A DNA stretch of 64,000 bases from Desulfocapsa sp. (GTDB lineage: Bacteria; Desulfobacterota; Desulfobulbia; Desulfobulbales; Desulfocapsaceae). Shown here piece by piece: positions 29,422 through 39,498 of the stretch. The notes under the pieces were generated by a model. It worked only from the letters and a program-made list of their open reading frames with translations, was not told the DNA's origin and searched no databases. The position numbers and the translations under genes were made by a program. Location of the stretch: contig VMSP01000121.1 of NCBI GenBank assembly GCA_013792135.1, positions 1 through 64,000 of the forward strand, read 5' to 3'. Position 1 is the stretch's first letter, and every line of letters begins with the position of its first letter.

Positions 29422-29769
29422 CCACCGGTAAAACCGGTGGCTTTAAGTTATGAACCGCTCAAAGCGGTATGTTAAAAAGATTTACTGACCACCATTCGGT
29501 GGGTCGCCTATTTAAATAACGACAGTTGTTCTACTCGACTATCTTCCTTTTCTTGTTCACGGATATACGTGCGAACAACACCTTCATCGGTATCAACAGT
29601 TGAGACAAAATAACCTCGTGCCCAAAAACTCATTCCACCGTAGTTCTTCTTTTGGCCAAGGTACGTGCGAGCTATGCCAACCACCTGAGCAACTGAGTCC
29701 ACGAGCTTGGAGGCTTCTTCATTTTGCAGAAATCGTCAAACTTTTATTGTCCCCCGGCAACGCCGGGGG
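29422..29769 (-). mobile_element. IS200/IS605-type element remnant
   Basis: A short transposase fragment lies between small palindromes of the kind found near IS200/IS605 ends. On the left are CCACCGGTAAAACCGGTGG (29422-29440), CCGCTCAAAGCGG (29455-29467) and CCACCATTCGGTGG (29489-29502). On the right is CCCCCGGCAACGCCGGGGG (29751-29769). With only about 350 bases between them, the element is internally deleted and cannot encode its own transposase. It lies between the response-regulator remnant and the YvcK-like gene. Confidence 0.7.
29508..29702 (-). pseudogene. tnpA: IS200/IS605 transposase TnpA, C-terminal fragment
   Basis: A 64-codon fragment whose end reads MSFWARGYFVSTVDTDEGVV ... YIREQEKEDSRVEQLSLFK, typical of the C-terminus of IS200-type TnpA. 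The HUH motif of the N-terminus is missing. Family members, as I remember them, have a stretch like FIKGKSAIH between SVAQVVG and IARTYLG. Here these are fused directly, suggesting a second in-frame deletion. Confidence 0.72.
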
Positions 29770-29808
29770 TTTACTTAGAAGAAATTATGTCAGATCAATT
29801 CTGAATAA

Positions 29809-32217
29809 CTACAGCTTGCCAACAAATTTCTTCCGAAAAACCACTTCTCGAAAAAATCTCACCATTCGCTGCCGACGCCCCAGCATCTTCACCTGCTCGG
29901 GTATCAGGCTGGAAGGAGCGATTTTCATCACCGCCATCTTGTACTCCACATGACTGGCAAAACGGTTATCCAGATACCAGGCATAGTTAAGCCCCATGAG
30001 CATTCCCGGAGGAGTAAAGCCTTCATCTCCATTGATCAGTCGGGTAAAATGGCCAGTATCGTTAGATGCCGGCAGCATCCGCGACAGTTCCAGATAGCAG
30101 CGCAGCTCCTCATCACTGAACCAGCAGCTTCGCTGCGGGGCCGGAAGCAGATGCAGATGATACACTTTGCCTAGAAAGACATCGTCAATCATCAGAGGCT
30201 GCATTTCCTTGTGGTGGGCATAATTCCCCAACAGAGACTGGCCCAGGGCCACTAGAAAAGCCACCTCAAAAGTCTTCTCCTGCACCAGCTGATCCTGTCT
30301 GATCTTAATCAGACCATCTTCAGGATCATAAAAAGAAAAAACGCTGTCCCATTTCTGACTGCGCCGCCACAGCTCCTGATCAACACAGACAATCCCCCGC
30401 ACATAGTCAAGATGAGCCAAGGGAATATCCCGATGACGCCAGAGGATATTTTGCACCATTCGCCGGATCCTGTCACTCAGCTCCAAAGCCGCTGGACAGG
30501 GACGTCCAGGTGTCACATGCTCCAGAGAAGGATCAAGAGCCTGCGCCAGCCCCTCAGAGATCTCAAGGGACAACTGAGCCATTCGCTCCTCTATCAGCCG
30601 ATACCGAGTAAAAGGGCGCTCTGCTGGTATTCCAAGATCCAAGGACGCTCCATACACCGAGGCCTTCGTGTGGGCAACATCCTTTTCGACGGTCTTAAAA
30701 TGATCAAAAATAGCCCATAAGGTCTTGATGACCTTGGCTAGATGGATAGGACCATGTTGAATGAACCCATGCTCGGCCAGTGCCATCTTGGAAAAAATGC
30801 CACACTCTATGGGAATAAAGCCCTGAACTTTGACTTGATCCCGGTCAAGATAGATGGGAATTTTTCCCTCCACTGCATAGTTCTGGAGTACAGAGGCCGG
30901 TACATCCTTGAGCGACAGGCAGAGCACCTGATCAAAAAGCCCTTTTGTCCCTCCGGGGATATTACGGTCATAGGCCCTGAGCAGATCAGAAACATGAAAC
31001 TTGCGCTCGACATCACCTATGCTTCGATCCGTCTCTCCTGCCTGTACCCAGAGATTAGAAACCAGAATTTTTAATGCTGTGGTATTATTACGAACCGCCT
31101 GGGCAAGGCCTGGAACCTGAAATATGGGAATCAATGAGCTGTAGAGACTGCCTGGCGCCATGACCAGGATATCTGCCTGAGCAATCACACTCAAAACTTC
31201 AGAATACACATGAGGTTTTGAGCAGAACTCAACGAAAACACGTTCAACAGGATAACCACGCTGAGCACATCCTGATTTGTATTCACCGGCAACCAACACC
31301 CCGTTACTGTAAAGCACACTTAACTGGGCCTGGGTGGATGTACAGGGCAGAACAGCCTGTTCCTCCGCTCCAAGAATTGCGGTAAGAATCGCCAATCCAC
31401 GGGCCAAAGGAGCCGCCAGCAGATCATGACTGACCATGAGTTCATCATTGCTGATCTCTGGCGGAATTTCGGCATAGATAGCTGCAGCCAGAATAAGATT
31501 GCCCAGACAGTGCGGCCGGGAAAGGGTAGGCTCAAGACGAGGATCGGAAAACAAATGATCGATCAATCCTGCCAGCGCTTCTCCCATGGGTAGCGGCAAA
31601 CAGGCAAGATCAACACCTGCCTGGGTCACAAGCATGGCAGCAGAATCAGGCCTCTGTTCGAATCGATGATTAAACAGCAATGACAACAGCGAGACTACCT
31701 CCACAGCCCGGGTCAAGGTAAGGCCATAAAGGGACTGGAGCCTGCCGGACTGGATGGAAGAGAGGAGGACATGGCGAAGATCTCCAAGGGCGATAAGGGG
31801 CAGGTCTTTCTGCAGCTCGCCGGTGGAACCACCATCGTCTGTCACACAGACAATGGAGCGGGTATGGGGAAAAAGCTCTTTCAGGCCGACAAAAGGCTTA
31901 CGGGCCCAGGTGGCACTGCGACTGTCACCGCCAATAAGATTGGAGAGCCCTGTGCCGCCGCCAAAGACCACAATCCGGACTCCCTCAACGACCTTATCTT
32001 CGAGGGCTGCGCGTAGATGCTGAAACTGGCTTGCAGTTTCAGCATCAAGAGACGCCGGTTCTCCATAGAGAACCAGCTCCACCAGCTTTTCACGTAGATC
32101 ACTATGGGGGAGCAGGTCAAACGCCGACAACTGCCTGGCCATCAGTTGCTCCAGAGCACGTCCTAGTGCGTCCTGCTCCCCATTGCCTAATGAATACCCT
32201 TCAGATAATTGTGACAC
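29809..32217 (-). CDS. YvcK/CofD-like protein with long extensions
   Basis: 802 residues. The CofD/YvcK core (about 75-480) shows VVFGGGTGLSNLIGG, VCVTDDGGSTGELQKDL, ALGDLRHVLL and VMAPGSLYSSLIP. YvcK proteins bind UDP-sugars and are needed for growth on gluconeogenic carbon and for cell-wall homeostasis; the core alone is usually 320-450 residues. Here about 75 residues precede it and about 300 follow (from HFKTVEKDVAHTKASVYG on), with no function I recognise. The CofD-like protein of the so-called GAK system is an alternative assignment, but none of its usual partners is adjacent. The start is a GTG five bases after the mdh stop, so the two genes are coupled. Confidence 0.75.
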   Translation of the reverse strand: MSQLSEGYSLGNGEQDALGRALEQLMARQLSAFDLLPHSDLREKLVELVLYGEPASLDAETASQFQHLRAALEDKVVEGVRIVVFGGGTGLSNLIGGDSRSATWARKPFVGLKELFPHTRSIVCVTDDGGSTGELQKDLPLIALGDLRHVLLSSIQSGRLQSLYGLTLTRAVEVVSLLSLLFNHRFEQRPDSAAMLVTQAGVDLACLPLPMGEALAGLIDHLFSDPRLEPTLSRPHCLGNLILAAAIYAEIPPEISNDELMVSHDLLAAPLARGLAILTAILGAEEQAVLPCTSTQAQLSVLYSNGVLVAGEYKSGCAQRGYPVERVFVEFCSKPHVYSEVLSVIAQADILVMAPGSLYSSLIPIFQVPGLAQAVRNNTTALKILVSNLWVQAGETDRSIGDVERKFHVSDLLRAYDRNIPGGTKGLFDQVLCLSLKDVPASVLQNYAVEGKIPIYLDRDQVKVQGFIPIECGIFSKMALAEHGFIQHGPIHLAKVIKTLWAIFDHFKTVEKDVAHTKASVYGASLDLGIPAERPFTRYRLIEERMAQLSLEISEGLAQALDPSLEHVTPGRPCPAALELSDRIRRMVQNILWRHRDIPLAHLDYVRGIVCVDQELWRRSQKWDSVFSFYDPEDGLIKIRQDQLVQEKTFEVAFLVALGQSLLGNYAHHKEMQPLMIDDVFLGKVYHLHLLPAPQRSCWFSDEELRCYLELSRMLPASNDTGHFTRLINGDEGFTPPGMLMGLNYAWYLDNRFASHVEYKMAVMKIAPSSLIPEQVKMLGRRQRMVRFFREVVFRKKFVGKL

Positions 32218-32222
32218 GGAAA

Positions 32223-33149
32223 CTAAATTCCTGTCGCTTCCATCTGTTTCTGCACTGCTGCCACCGACAGGGCCATGGCAGCCTTCTCATCACTGGTCAG
32301 CTCAAACTCAAGGATTCTTTCCACACCGCCAGCACCAATCACCACCGGCACCCCGAGAAAATAACCGTTTATGCCGAACTCACCTTCCAGATAGGCCGCG
32401 CATGGCAGCACCCGTTGAGAGTCTGTGAGCACGGCCTCTGCCATCTCCACCGCTGCCAGCCCGGGAGTATAAAAGGCTGAACCTGTCTTCAGGTGATTGA
32501 CGATTTCAATTCCACCTTTCTGAGTCCGATCGACAATCTGAGCAATTTTTTCAGCAGAGAGGAGATCGGTGATGGGAACACCTGCCACATTGGCCAGGCG
32601 AACAAGGGGCATCATGTTATCACCATGGATTCCCATGACCAGAGCATTCACATCACGGGGGGCAACACCGATGGCCTCGGCCAGGAATGTGCGGTAGCGG
32701 GCGGAATCAAGCACTCCGGCCATACCGATCACTTTCTGTTTAGGATGGCCGGTCACCTTGAAGGCGGTGTGCACCATGGCGTCAATGGGATTGGTGACCA
32801 CGATCAGCACACAATCCGGTGAATGTTTAACTGCCTCCTCGGCACAGGCCTTGACGATAGAGACATTGATGGTAAGCAAATCATCACGGGACATCCCGGG
32901 CTTACGGGCAAGGCCAGCGGCAATGATCACCACGTCAGAATTGACCGTATCCTTGTAATCATTGCTTCCCGTCACCCGGTATTTGAACCCTTCAACCGGT
33001 CCGCATTGCAACAAATCCAGGGCCTTGCCTTGAGGAATCCCCTCCGCCACATCCAGAAGCACCACATCCCCAAGATTTTTCGCCGCCGCCCAGTGCGCTG
33101 CTGTTGCTCCGACATTTCCTGCCCCGATAATTGTAATCTTCTTTCTCAT
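32223..33149 (-). CDS. mdh: Malate dehydrogenase (LDH-like type)
   Basis: 308 residues. The NAD-binding [12 protein letters not shown], the loop [12 protein letters not shown] with the arginines that favour malate over lactate, [13 protein letters not shown], and the catalytic histidine in [12 protein letters not shown] are all present. It interconverts malate and oxaloacetate with NAD in the TCA cycle, oxidative or reductive. It is the first gene of an mdh-YvcK-like pair. Confidence 0.93.
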   Translation of the reverse strand: MRKKITIIGAGNVGATAAHWAAAKNLGDVVLLDVAEGIPQGKALDLLQCGPVEGFKYRVTGSNDYKDTVNSDVVIIAAGLARKPGMSRDDLLTINVSIVKACAEEAVKHSPDCVLIVVTNPIDAMVHTAFKVTGHPKQKVIGMAGVLDSARYRTFLAEAIGVAPRDVNALVMGIHGDNMMPLVRLANVAGVPITDLLSAEKIAQIVDRTQKGGIEIVNHLKTGSAFYTPGLAAVEMAEAVLTDSQRVLPCAAYLEGEFGINGYFLGVPVVIGAGGVERILEFELTSDEKAAMALSVAAVQKQMEATGI

Positions 33150-33338
33150 CTTTTCTTCCTTATTGGTTGATAGTTCATATTTTTTTCACAATCATTATAA
33201 TTCCACTGTTCAACAAATCAAAATCTATCTTAACACATACTCAACTTATTTACATGCCCCTCCACCCTTCTCTCATCCTCAGGACATATCCCCATTAAAG
33301 AGTATCAAGGGCAGAAGTATCGGGGTCAAACTCTACCT

Positions 33339-35450
33339 TTATCGCACTGCAATTATATAAACCTTTCCGTCGCTGAAAAATTGATCTCCTATGAAATTTT
33401 TACCAATAAGAGGTTTTACAAGTTGTGCCATCAAATGACTTTCAATTTCCCCAGTACGCTCAAGGTTCAAATACAACAACTCTCGTTCCGTGTCCAAATC
33501 AGGAGCAATTTTCGGAATAATGCCCCATTTAAAGCCATTATTGGCATTAACTAAGCCAACGTAGATAGTATTCTCACTGTTTAATGCAAAGTTTGTCCGC
33601 CATACTTTCACATGATGGGCATTGCTGAGCCAATTTGATCCGGGAACTTTTGCAAAACCAAGATCCTGCATTTTGGCATTCCAGAAAGAAGGCGAAATCG
33701 GCGCAGAAGGATGGGGCGTTTTTACTATCAGGGCCTTAACTGCTTTAACAAATGAGGTTATATCAGCCTTGTCGGTAAGAATCCACCCTGCCTGCTGCAG
33801 TGCTGCGACCAGATGTCTATCATCTTTGGCCAGGAAAATATAGTTTATTGGCTCTTGTTTGTCACCTGTCAGTGTCTCAGTATATTTCATCTGCTCATTG
33901 CTGAAGATATCGGTACTGTTCGAGACAACAACTGTGCTTTTTGATGGGATTGATGCCAGTAACGGATGGTAATTCATCACAAATCCGGCATAAATCAGGA
34001 TAGCGATTAAAACGAGAACGAAAGATACGGGACGAACTCCACCACCAAGTGATATGACTTGCTCACATCTTTCCTTATGTCTCAACCATTCGGAAAAAGA
34101 GACAGCGAGAATCAGCCACATCGCTCCGACAAGATAACCGCTCCATACGTCGCTTAAATAATGTTCCCCAAGATATACCCGGCTAAAGCCAATCGCTATG
34201 ATGATGAGAAGTGTTGTGAAAAATATATTTACCTTTCTATTCCAGCTTTGGGTAAAACGCATAAGAAGGTAGCCCACAAACCCGTAGAAAGCGACTGCTA
34301 CAGTTGCATGCCCACTTGGAAAAGAAAAAGAATGTTCCGCATAAACAACCATCTCCGGACGAGGACGATGAAAAGCCAGTTTACCCAAATAGGTAAATAT
34401 CCCACTGCCGGCAACAGCAATAAACAGGGGAAAAATACAATACTTTTTCCCCCACAACCAAAGTAGTGCACCCGAGATAAGAATAAAGACCAGTATGACC
34501 TGGCTTTTACCAAGCAGGGTTATCCAGGTAAAAAAACTGGTTAGTCCATCCGTACGCAAGACCATGAAGAGGTTCGCTATGCGAATATCTGCGGCAATGA
34601 TGGAGTCAGATGTTATCAGATCTTCCACGACCCCGCCAAACAAGGCCAGGACATAGACAAATGCCAGCGTGGAAATGGAGAGGGTCAATCCTGAAAACAG
34701 TGAGGTATCGCATCGTGCCTTCAAAAACGAGATACTTCGCGGATGTTCCTGCATCCATACAAACACGTGTTCATTTTTGATCACTGCCTCTTTGATAGAT
34801 TGGCCAAGAGAGGTGCAAATGATCCAGAATTGTTTTCCCCTCCTGACAATCAACCATTTGCAACAGTAAAGGATGCCGACAAATATGAGGGAAAGAGCAA
34901 AAAAAAGACCAGCGCGCGATAACCAGAGTGTCGCCAGATTAAGAGATTGTGCAAAGATGTAACCGGCAAGGACCCATTCAAAACCCCAGCCGATCGCACC
35001 GAGGACATTCCAGAACATGAATGTCCTTTGGTTCATCTTTACACTACCGGCAATAAAGGGGACAATCTCCTTGACGCTCGGGATAAATCGGCCAAGAAAA
35101 ATGCTTTTAGCACCATGGACGTCCAGGAAATGTTTTGCATTTTCAATATGGTTGACCTTGAAGAACCAGAAGCCACCTTTCAGCCATTGGGCGCCATACT
35201 TTCTCCCAAGATAGTAGTTTACATTATCTCCGATGATTGCTCCTAAGACAGAAAACCATATGAGATCACCTATATCAAGATAGCCGCGCGCAGAAAGCGC
35301 CCCAAGAAAAAGAATGATCGTTGAACCAGGCAAAATCAGGCCTATACCGATCGTTGTCTCGAGGAGAGCTGCAAAAAAAGCAAGCCAATAGCTCCCGACA
35401 CGAAAGTGCTCGATTGCCGGGAGCATATTATTAATGAAGTCTGCTACCAC
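33339..35450 (-). CDS. DedA / PAP2 phosphatase / LssY-C fusion membrane protein
   Basis: 703 residues. An N-terminal DedA (SNARE-associated) domain (about 1-190; FLGALSARGYLDIGDLIWFS, GRFIPSVKEIVPFIAG) is followed by a PAP2 lipid phosphatase domain with the three catalytic motifs KLAFHRPRP, PSGHA and SRVYLGEHYLSDVW (about 350-440). A C-terminal soluble domain (about 500-703) resembles LssY C-terminus. Such proteins are linked to undecaprenyl or other lipid phosphate recycling; the substrate is unproven. It uses a GTG start at 35450 with AGGA six bases upstream. Confidence 0.87.
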   Translation of the reverse strand: MVADFINNMLPAIEHFRVGSYWLAFFAALLETTIGIGLILPGSTIILFLGALSARGYLDIGDLIWFSVLGAIIGDNVNYYLGRKYGAQWLKGGFWFFKVNHIENAKHFLDVHGAKSIFLGRFIPSVKEIVPFIAGSVKMNQRTFMFWNVLGAIGWGFEWVLAGYIFAQSLNLATLWLSRAGLFFALSLIFVGILYCCKWLIVRRGKQFWIICTSLGQSIKEAVIKNEHVFVWMQEHPRSISFLKARCDTSLFSGLTLSISTLAFVYVLALFGGVVEDLITSDSIIAADIRIANLFMVLRTDGLTSFFTWITLLGKSQVILVFILISGALLWLWGKKYCIFPLFIAVAGSGIFTYLGKLAFHRPRPEMVVYAEHSFSFPSGHATVAVAFYGFVGYLLMRFTQSWNRKVNIFFTTLLIIIAIGFSRVYLGEHYLSDVWSGYLVGAMWLILAVSFSEWLRHKERCEQVISLGGGVRPVSFVLVLIAILIYAGFVMNYHPLLASIPSKSTVVVSNSTDIFSNEQMKYTETLTGDKQEPINYIFLAKDDRHLVAALQQAGWILTDKADITSFVKAVKALIVKTPHPSAPISPSFWNAKMQDLGFAKVPGSNWLSNAHHVKVWRTNFALNSENTIYVGLVNANNGFKWGIIPKIAPDLDTERELLYLNLERTGEIESHLMAQLVKPLIGKNFIGDQFFSDGKVYIIAVR

Positions 35451-35545
35451 GAGTTATCCTTACAACTTGAAGTCAGGAGAGAAAACAAGGTATTGAATGC
35501 AGAGAATAAGGCCTGCTGTAAACCAGTCCCATTTGTATCACATGG

Positions 35546-35920
35546 TCAGCCGTCGATAGTTTTCTTGCGGAGTTCATAATAGACAATCAATAATAAACAA
35601 ATTGGAACACCAAAACCAATCATAAAGGGGGCAAACCTTACTATTCGCTCAAGCCAGCTTATATCCTCGGACATTATCTTCCAAATTTTGAAGGAAATAG
35701 GCAATATGATAAAAAGAAGTGTTGGTAAGAGAAACCAGAATGAGTTTTTTCCACCAGTCCTGGCAGAGCGTGCCGAAAAAAATGAAACTGCCATAACAAC
35801 AGCAGCAGAACATGCACCCCAGACAATACCATAAAAACTTGCAATCAGCGTACCGACCTGAAAGACAAGAAGCATGACAATGACGGTAGCGACAAGATAT
35901 TTAAGCGTTTTATTTGACAT
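35546..35920 (-). CDS. Small four-helix membrane protein, unknown function
   Basis: 124 residues, mostly hydrophobic, with four likely membrane segments (YLVATVIVMLLVFQVGTLIAS; GACSAAVVMAVSFFSA; FWFLLPTLLFIILPISF; FMIGFGVPICLLLIVYYELR). I recognise no family. It lies between kdsB and the DedA-PAP2 gene on the same strand with gaps of 73 and 95 bases, so it may be expressed separately. Confidence 0.6.
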   Translation of the reverse strand: MSNKTLKYLVATVIVMLLVFQVGTLIASFYGIVWGACSAAVVMAVSFFSARSARTGGKNSFWFLLPTLLFIILPISFKIWKIMSEDISWLERIVRFAPFMIGFGVPICLLLIVYYELRKKTIDG

Positions 35921-35993
35921 TCATATCTCCATATTTCGTATGGTAAAAACTTCAGGAAACACTAACATACTTTCCGCTATCTACACTCTCAGC

Positions 35994-36767
35994 TTACACT
36001 TTCAACTTTTCGATATACTCTTCCACCCTCTGCAGATCCTCGGGGGTATCCACCTCAATGGAGTCGTGTTCGGTGAGGACCACCCTGATCTTGTACCCAT
36101 ATTCGAGGGCCCTCAGTTGTTCCAGCTTTTCAAAACGCTCCCACTCCCCTTCCGGCAGAGCTACAAAGGTAAGCAGGAATCCCTTACGATAGGCGTAAAA
36201 GCCCAGATGTTTATAATAAGTCGGCGACACCCCTTCCTCGGGATTCCGCTGGAAAGGGACAGGGGCACGGGAAAAATAGAGGGCGTTATAGTTATGATCA
36301 AAGACAGTCTTTACATGGTTCGGATCATTAATCTCCTCCGGCCTGATAATCTTGTAGATCAGCGTTGACATAGGCAGGGTAGGATCGTCCAACAGGGGCT
36401 GGGCCACCTGGGCCACCACTTCCGGGTCGAAGAGCGGCTGGTCCCCCTGGATATTGACCACCACATCATGCTCAGAGATATCGAGGAGTTCTGCAGCCTC
36501 AGCCAGACGGTCAGAACCTGATACATGATCACTCCTGGTCAGTACATACTCACCGCCAAAAGAGGCGACGCACTCACCGATCCGCATGTCATCGGTGGCA
36601 ACCACCACCCGGCTCAGGACCTCAACCTGCCGCGCCCGCTCCACTACATGCTGGATCATAGGCTTTCCGGCAATCAGGGCCAGGGGCTTTCCCTCAAAAC
36701 GATTGGAAAGATAGCGGGCCGGGATAATCGCCACGACCGCTGGGGTATGAATTTTTACAGGTTCCAT
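35994..36767 (-). CDS. kdsB: 3-deoxy-manno-octulosonate cytidylyltransferase
   Basis: 257 residues. IIPARYLSNRFEGKPLALIAGKPMIQHVVERA and VVVNIQGDQPLFDPEVV are the KdsB signatures. It activates Kdo as CMP-Kdo for lipopolysaccharide core synthesis, and so indicates a Gram-negative envelope. No other kds gene is adjacent. It is divergent from rsmJ with a 70-base gap. Confidence 0.95.
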   Translation of the reverse strand: MEPVKIHTPAVVAIIPARYLSNRFEGKPLALIAGKPMIQHVVERARQVEVLSRVVVATDDMRIGECVASFGGEYVLTRSDHVSGSDRLAEAAELLDISEHDVVVNIQGDQPLFDPEVVAQVAQPLLDDPTLPMSTLIYKIIRPEEINDPNHVKTVFDHNYNALYFSRAPVPFQRNPEEGVSPTYYKHLGFYAYRKGFLLTFVALPEGEWERFEKLEQLRALEYGYKIRVVLTEHDSIEVDTPEDLQRVEEYIEKLKV

Positions 36768-36837
36768 ATCTTTAATTGGTGTATATTTTAGAAAACGGTT
36801 TAACTACGGAATTTCATCCTCACACTTCAGAGTACCC

Positions 36838-37671
36838 ATGACTGACCACTTTTACCCCACAGGGATGACCATTTCTCTGGCTGTGACCAGTGCCCCGGAC
36901 GATGACAAAGCACTCCAGCTCAAGGCACAAGCCCTGACAGAATCCCTCTACCCTAACGGCAAGCAGCCTAAAGAGGACAGCACAGCCGTCAGCAACTATC
37001 AGTTTTTACTGGTCTATACTGCAAAGGGCTTGGAGCTGCAAAACCTCAGCCCCGAGACAAAGCGCTATACAACAACCCTGTATGTAGATTTTGTGCATGG
37101 CAACACCGGATATCGCCGTCTCCATGGTGGTGGCATCCATCAACCTCTGGCCCGGGCCGCGGGCCTGAAATCAGGCTGGCGGCCAAGCATTGTCGATGCC
37201 ACCGCCGGACTTGGCATTGACGGCTTTATTCTGGCCAGCCTTGGCTGCAAGGTCACCATGATCGAACGATCTCCTGTGATCGGGGCACTGCTTGACGACG
37301 GACTGCAACGGGCTGCCACTCATCCGGCAACCAGGGATATCGTCGTCCAACGCCTCGAGCTCCTCATCGGTAATTCCGGTGAAATCATCACCACTCTTCC
37401 CGAGCAACCCGCCACCATATACCTGGACCCCATGTACCCCCATCGCCACAAATCCGCTCTCAATAAAAAAGAGATGCGGATCATCCGCGCACTTGTGGGC
37501 GATGATCAGGATGCTGCAGCCCTTTTGGAGAGCGCACTCCAGATTGCCACCAACCGGGTGGTGGTCAAACGACCTAAGGGCGCCCTTGAGCTCAACGCCA
37601 GACGACCATCTCATGTCGTGGAGATGCAAAACAGCCGCTTTGATGTGTACCTGACCGGACTCTCCAAATAG
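36838..37671 (+). CDS. rsmJ: 16S rRNA (guanine1516-N2)-methyltransferase
   Basis: 277 residues. The RsmJ-type segment FVHGNTGYRRLHGGG is followed by the SAM-binding VDATAGLGIDGFILASLGC and the catalytic-type motif IYLDPMYPHR (DPMYP). Length and motif order match RsmJ. It is convergent with rlmH, another rRNA methyltransferase, with only 24 bases between the stops. Confidence 0.92.
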   Translation: MTDHFYPTGMTISLAVTSAPDDDKALQLKAQALTESLYPNGKQPKEDSTAVSNYQFLLVYTAKGLELQNLSPETKRYTTTLYVDFVHGNTGYRRLHGGGIHQPLARAAGLKSGWRPSIVDATAGLGIDGFILASLGCKVTMIERSPVIGALLDDGLQRAATHPATRDIVVQRLELLIGNSGEIITTLPEQPATIYLDPMYPHRHKSALNKKEMRIIRALVGDDQDAAALLESALQIATNRVVVKRPKGALELNARRPSHVVEMQNSRFDVYLTGLSK

Positions 37672-37695
37672 TACCCAGGCTGCTACCCGACTCTC

Positions 37696-38163
37696 TTATT
37701 TGTGATACTTTTCTCCGGCCTTGATGGTATAGGCGCGGTACAATTGTTCCAGAAGAAAAAGCCGTGTCATGTCATGGGTAAAAGTCATCTTTGACAAGGA
37801 AAGCAGGAGATCAGCCCGGGCCACCATTTCCTTTGAATGACCAAGAGGCCCGCCAATAAGCAGACTCACCTGCTTGACTCCTTGTTGTTCCCACTGGCCA
37901 ATCTGCTCAGCCAGACCTTCTGAGGTAAACTGGCGGCCACGAAAATCAAGGATCACCTTCAGGGCTCCGGCAGGGACATGACTGAGGAGCAGGCGGCCAT
38001 CCTCCTCCTTCTCCTGTTCTTCATTCCATTGGGATTTTTTTTTGTGCTGGATGCATTTTACCGAGACTTTTGTATAGTATTGCAGCCGTTTGGTAAACTC
38101 GGCAATCCCCTCTGCCAGATACGAATCCTTGGTCTTCCCCAGAAGCAGCAGTTCTAGTCTCAT
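37696..38163 (-). CDS. rlmH: 23S rRNA (pseudouridine1915-N3)-methyltransferase
   Basis: 155 residues of SPOUT fold. The SAM knot LLIGGPLGHSKEMVARAD and the C-terminal MTFTHDMTRLFLLEQLYRAYTIKAGEKYHK are diagnostic. It follows the YkgJ-type gene by 22 bases on the same strand and is likely the last gene of a YqgE-YkgJ-rlmH run. Confidence 0.95.
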   Translation of the reverse strand: MRLELLLLGKTKDSYLAEGIAEFTKRLQYYTKVSVKCIQHKKKSQWNEEQEKEEDGRLLLSHVPAGALKVILDFRGRQFTSEGLAEQIGQWEQQGVKQVSLLIGGPLGHSKEMVARADLLLSLSKMTFTHDMTRLFLLEQLYRAYTIKAGEKYHK

Positions 38164-38185
38164 GACTCACGTCCAGCCAGCATTT

Positions 38186-38587
38186 TCAGCACTTAACGGT
38201 TCCCTGTGCTTCCGTTATCGATCTGAGAATACGACAGAATTTCTCATATGAAATATGCTGATTCATACCTGGACAGGATTCTTTGATGGTTGCAAAATTG
38301 TTTTCATCGGTCAGCAGCGAGGGATGCAGCGGCCACTGTCCGCAACGCCAGGGGCGTCCGGTATGGACTGTGCAGCCATTATCATAGAAGATACAATGAC
38401 CATCCACAATTTTCATCTGGGTGACATTACCAGTCACGCGCCAAAATTTTTCCCGCACCTCGTCTTCACTTAAGCCCAGGGCCTGAACCATGCGCTGCCG
38501 ATCATTCTCGTCAAGCGAGACGGTTGTCTCGCCCTGACAGCAATAGCCACAACGCTGACACTCAAATATCTGTTTCATCTCATCCAT
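38186..38587 (-). CDS. YkgJ-family cysteine cluster protein
   Basis: 133 residues. The N-terminal FECQRCGYCCQGETTVSL and later CIFYDNGCTVHTGRPWRCGQWP are the CxxCxxCC and C..C motifs of the YkgJ (zinc or iron-sulfur chelating) family. Function is unknown; a redox or metal role is the usual guess. It lies between yqgE and rlmH. Confidence 0.85.
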   Translation of the reverse strand: MDEMKQIFECQRCGYCCQGETTVSLDENDRQRMVQALGLSEDEVREKFWRVTGNVTQMKIVDGHCIFYDNGCTVHTGRPWRCGQWPLHPSLLTDENNFATIKESCPGMNQHISYEKFCRILRSITEAQGTVKC

Positions 38588-38652
38588 TTTTTATCCTGCG
38601 GCCTCTCTGGGCTCTTCAATCTGTAAGCCATACTTGTTAAATCAAGATTTCC

Positions 38653-39228
38653 TCACGCATTCCCCACCACATCATCATAGGTGGAAATATCTATTCCGTA
38701 CAACAGTGCCGCCCGCTGCCATTTTTCTTCATCGGGAATATCAAAAATAATGGCATCATCCGCAGGAACAACCAACCAACCTTCTGCCATCAGCTCCTGT
38801 TCCAACTGGCCTGGTCCCCAGCCGGCATACCCCAAAAGAAAAAGATATTTCTCCGGCCCCTGATCTTTGGCAATATCTTCAAGGAGCCTGGCCTCGCGAC
38901 TCAGGGATATCGTTGAGCTGACCGCTAACTGGTGCTCAGCCAGATACTCAGAACTAAACAGAATACAGGCTGTCATCGGCTCAACCGGCCCTCCATTATA
39001 GACCGACGGCATTTTTTTCCCAGGCACTGAGAGATTGGCGCCCATCAGGATTTCGTCCATGGTCAGAAATGGATTCGGCTGATTAATCACCAAAGCCATT
39101 GTCCCCTCATGACTATGGGCACAGACATAAAGAACCTGCTCACTGAAGCGCGGATCAGGCATCCGGGGAGTGGAGACGAGAAACGAACCGGTCAAGGTGT
39201 CAATTATGGCATTATTCTCTTGATTCAT
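38653..39228 (-). CDS. YqgE/AlgH family protein
   Basis: 191 residues. The family signature runs LTGSFLVSTPRMPDPRFSEQ, VLYVCAHSHEGTMALVINQP and YNGGPVEP, with the C-terminal LFLGYAGWGPGQLEQELMAEGWLV (quoted in part: GYAGWGPGQLEQE). The biochemical function is unknown. It is probably first in a small operon with the YkgJ-type gene 65 bases downstream. The 270-base gap to glgB presumably carries divergent promoters; I see no clear boxes. Confidence 0.92.
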   Translation of the reverse strand: MNQENNAIIDTLTGSFLVSTPRMPDPRFSEQVLYVCAHSHEGTMALVINQPNPFLTMDEILMGANLSVPGKKMPSVYNGGPVEPMTACILFSSEYLAEHQLAVSSTISLSREARLLEDIAKDQGPEKYLFLLGYAGWGPGQLEQELMAEGWLVVPADDAIIFDIPDEEKWQRAALLYGIDISTYDDVVGNA

Positions 39229-39498
39229 TACTGTTCAATTCTTCCCATTCGATGTATTATAAAAAAAATAAAAAAATTCAGGCGTTGTTTTGCAAGAGCC
39301 ATCCTTTATTGAAAAACATACTATCGTTATTCAGAGAGCAAAAACAGCACAAGAAACCGGTAGCTCTTCACACTCCAATAGTGCTTCCTTCGGGGCGTCC
39401 TCGATGAAACGAGAAAGACTATTGCACAACAGCTCCATAACTTTTGCACATTACCCCAAATCCAAATCAATTACACCCGACATCCAAAAAAATCTATT

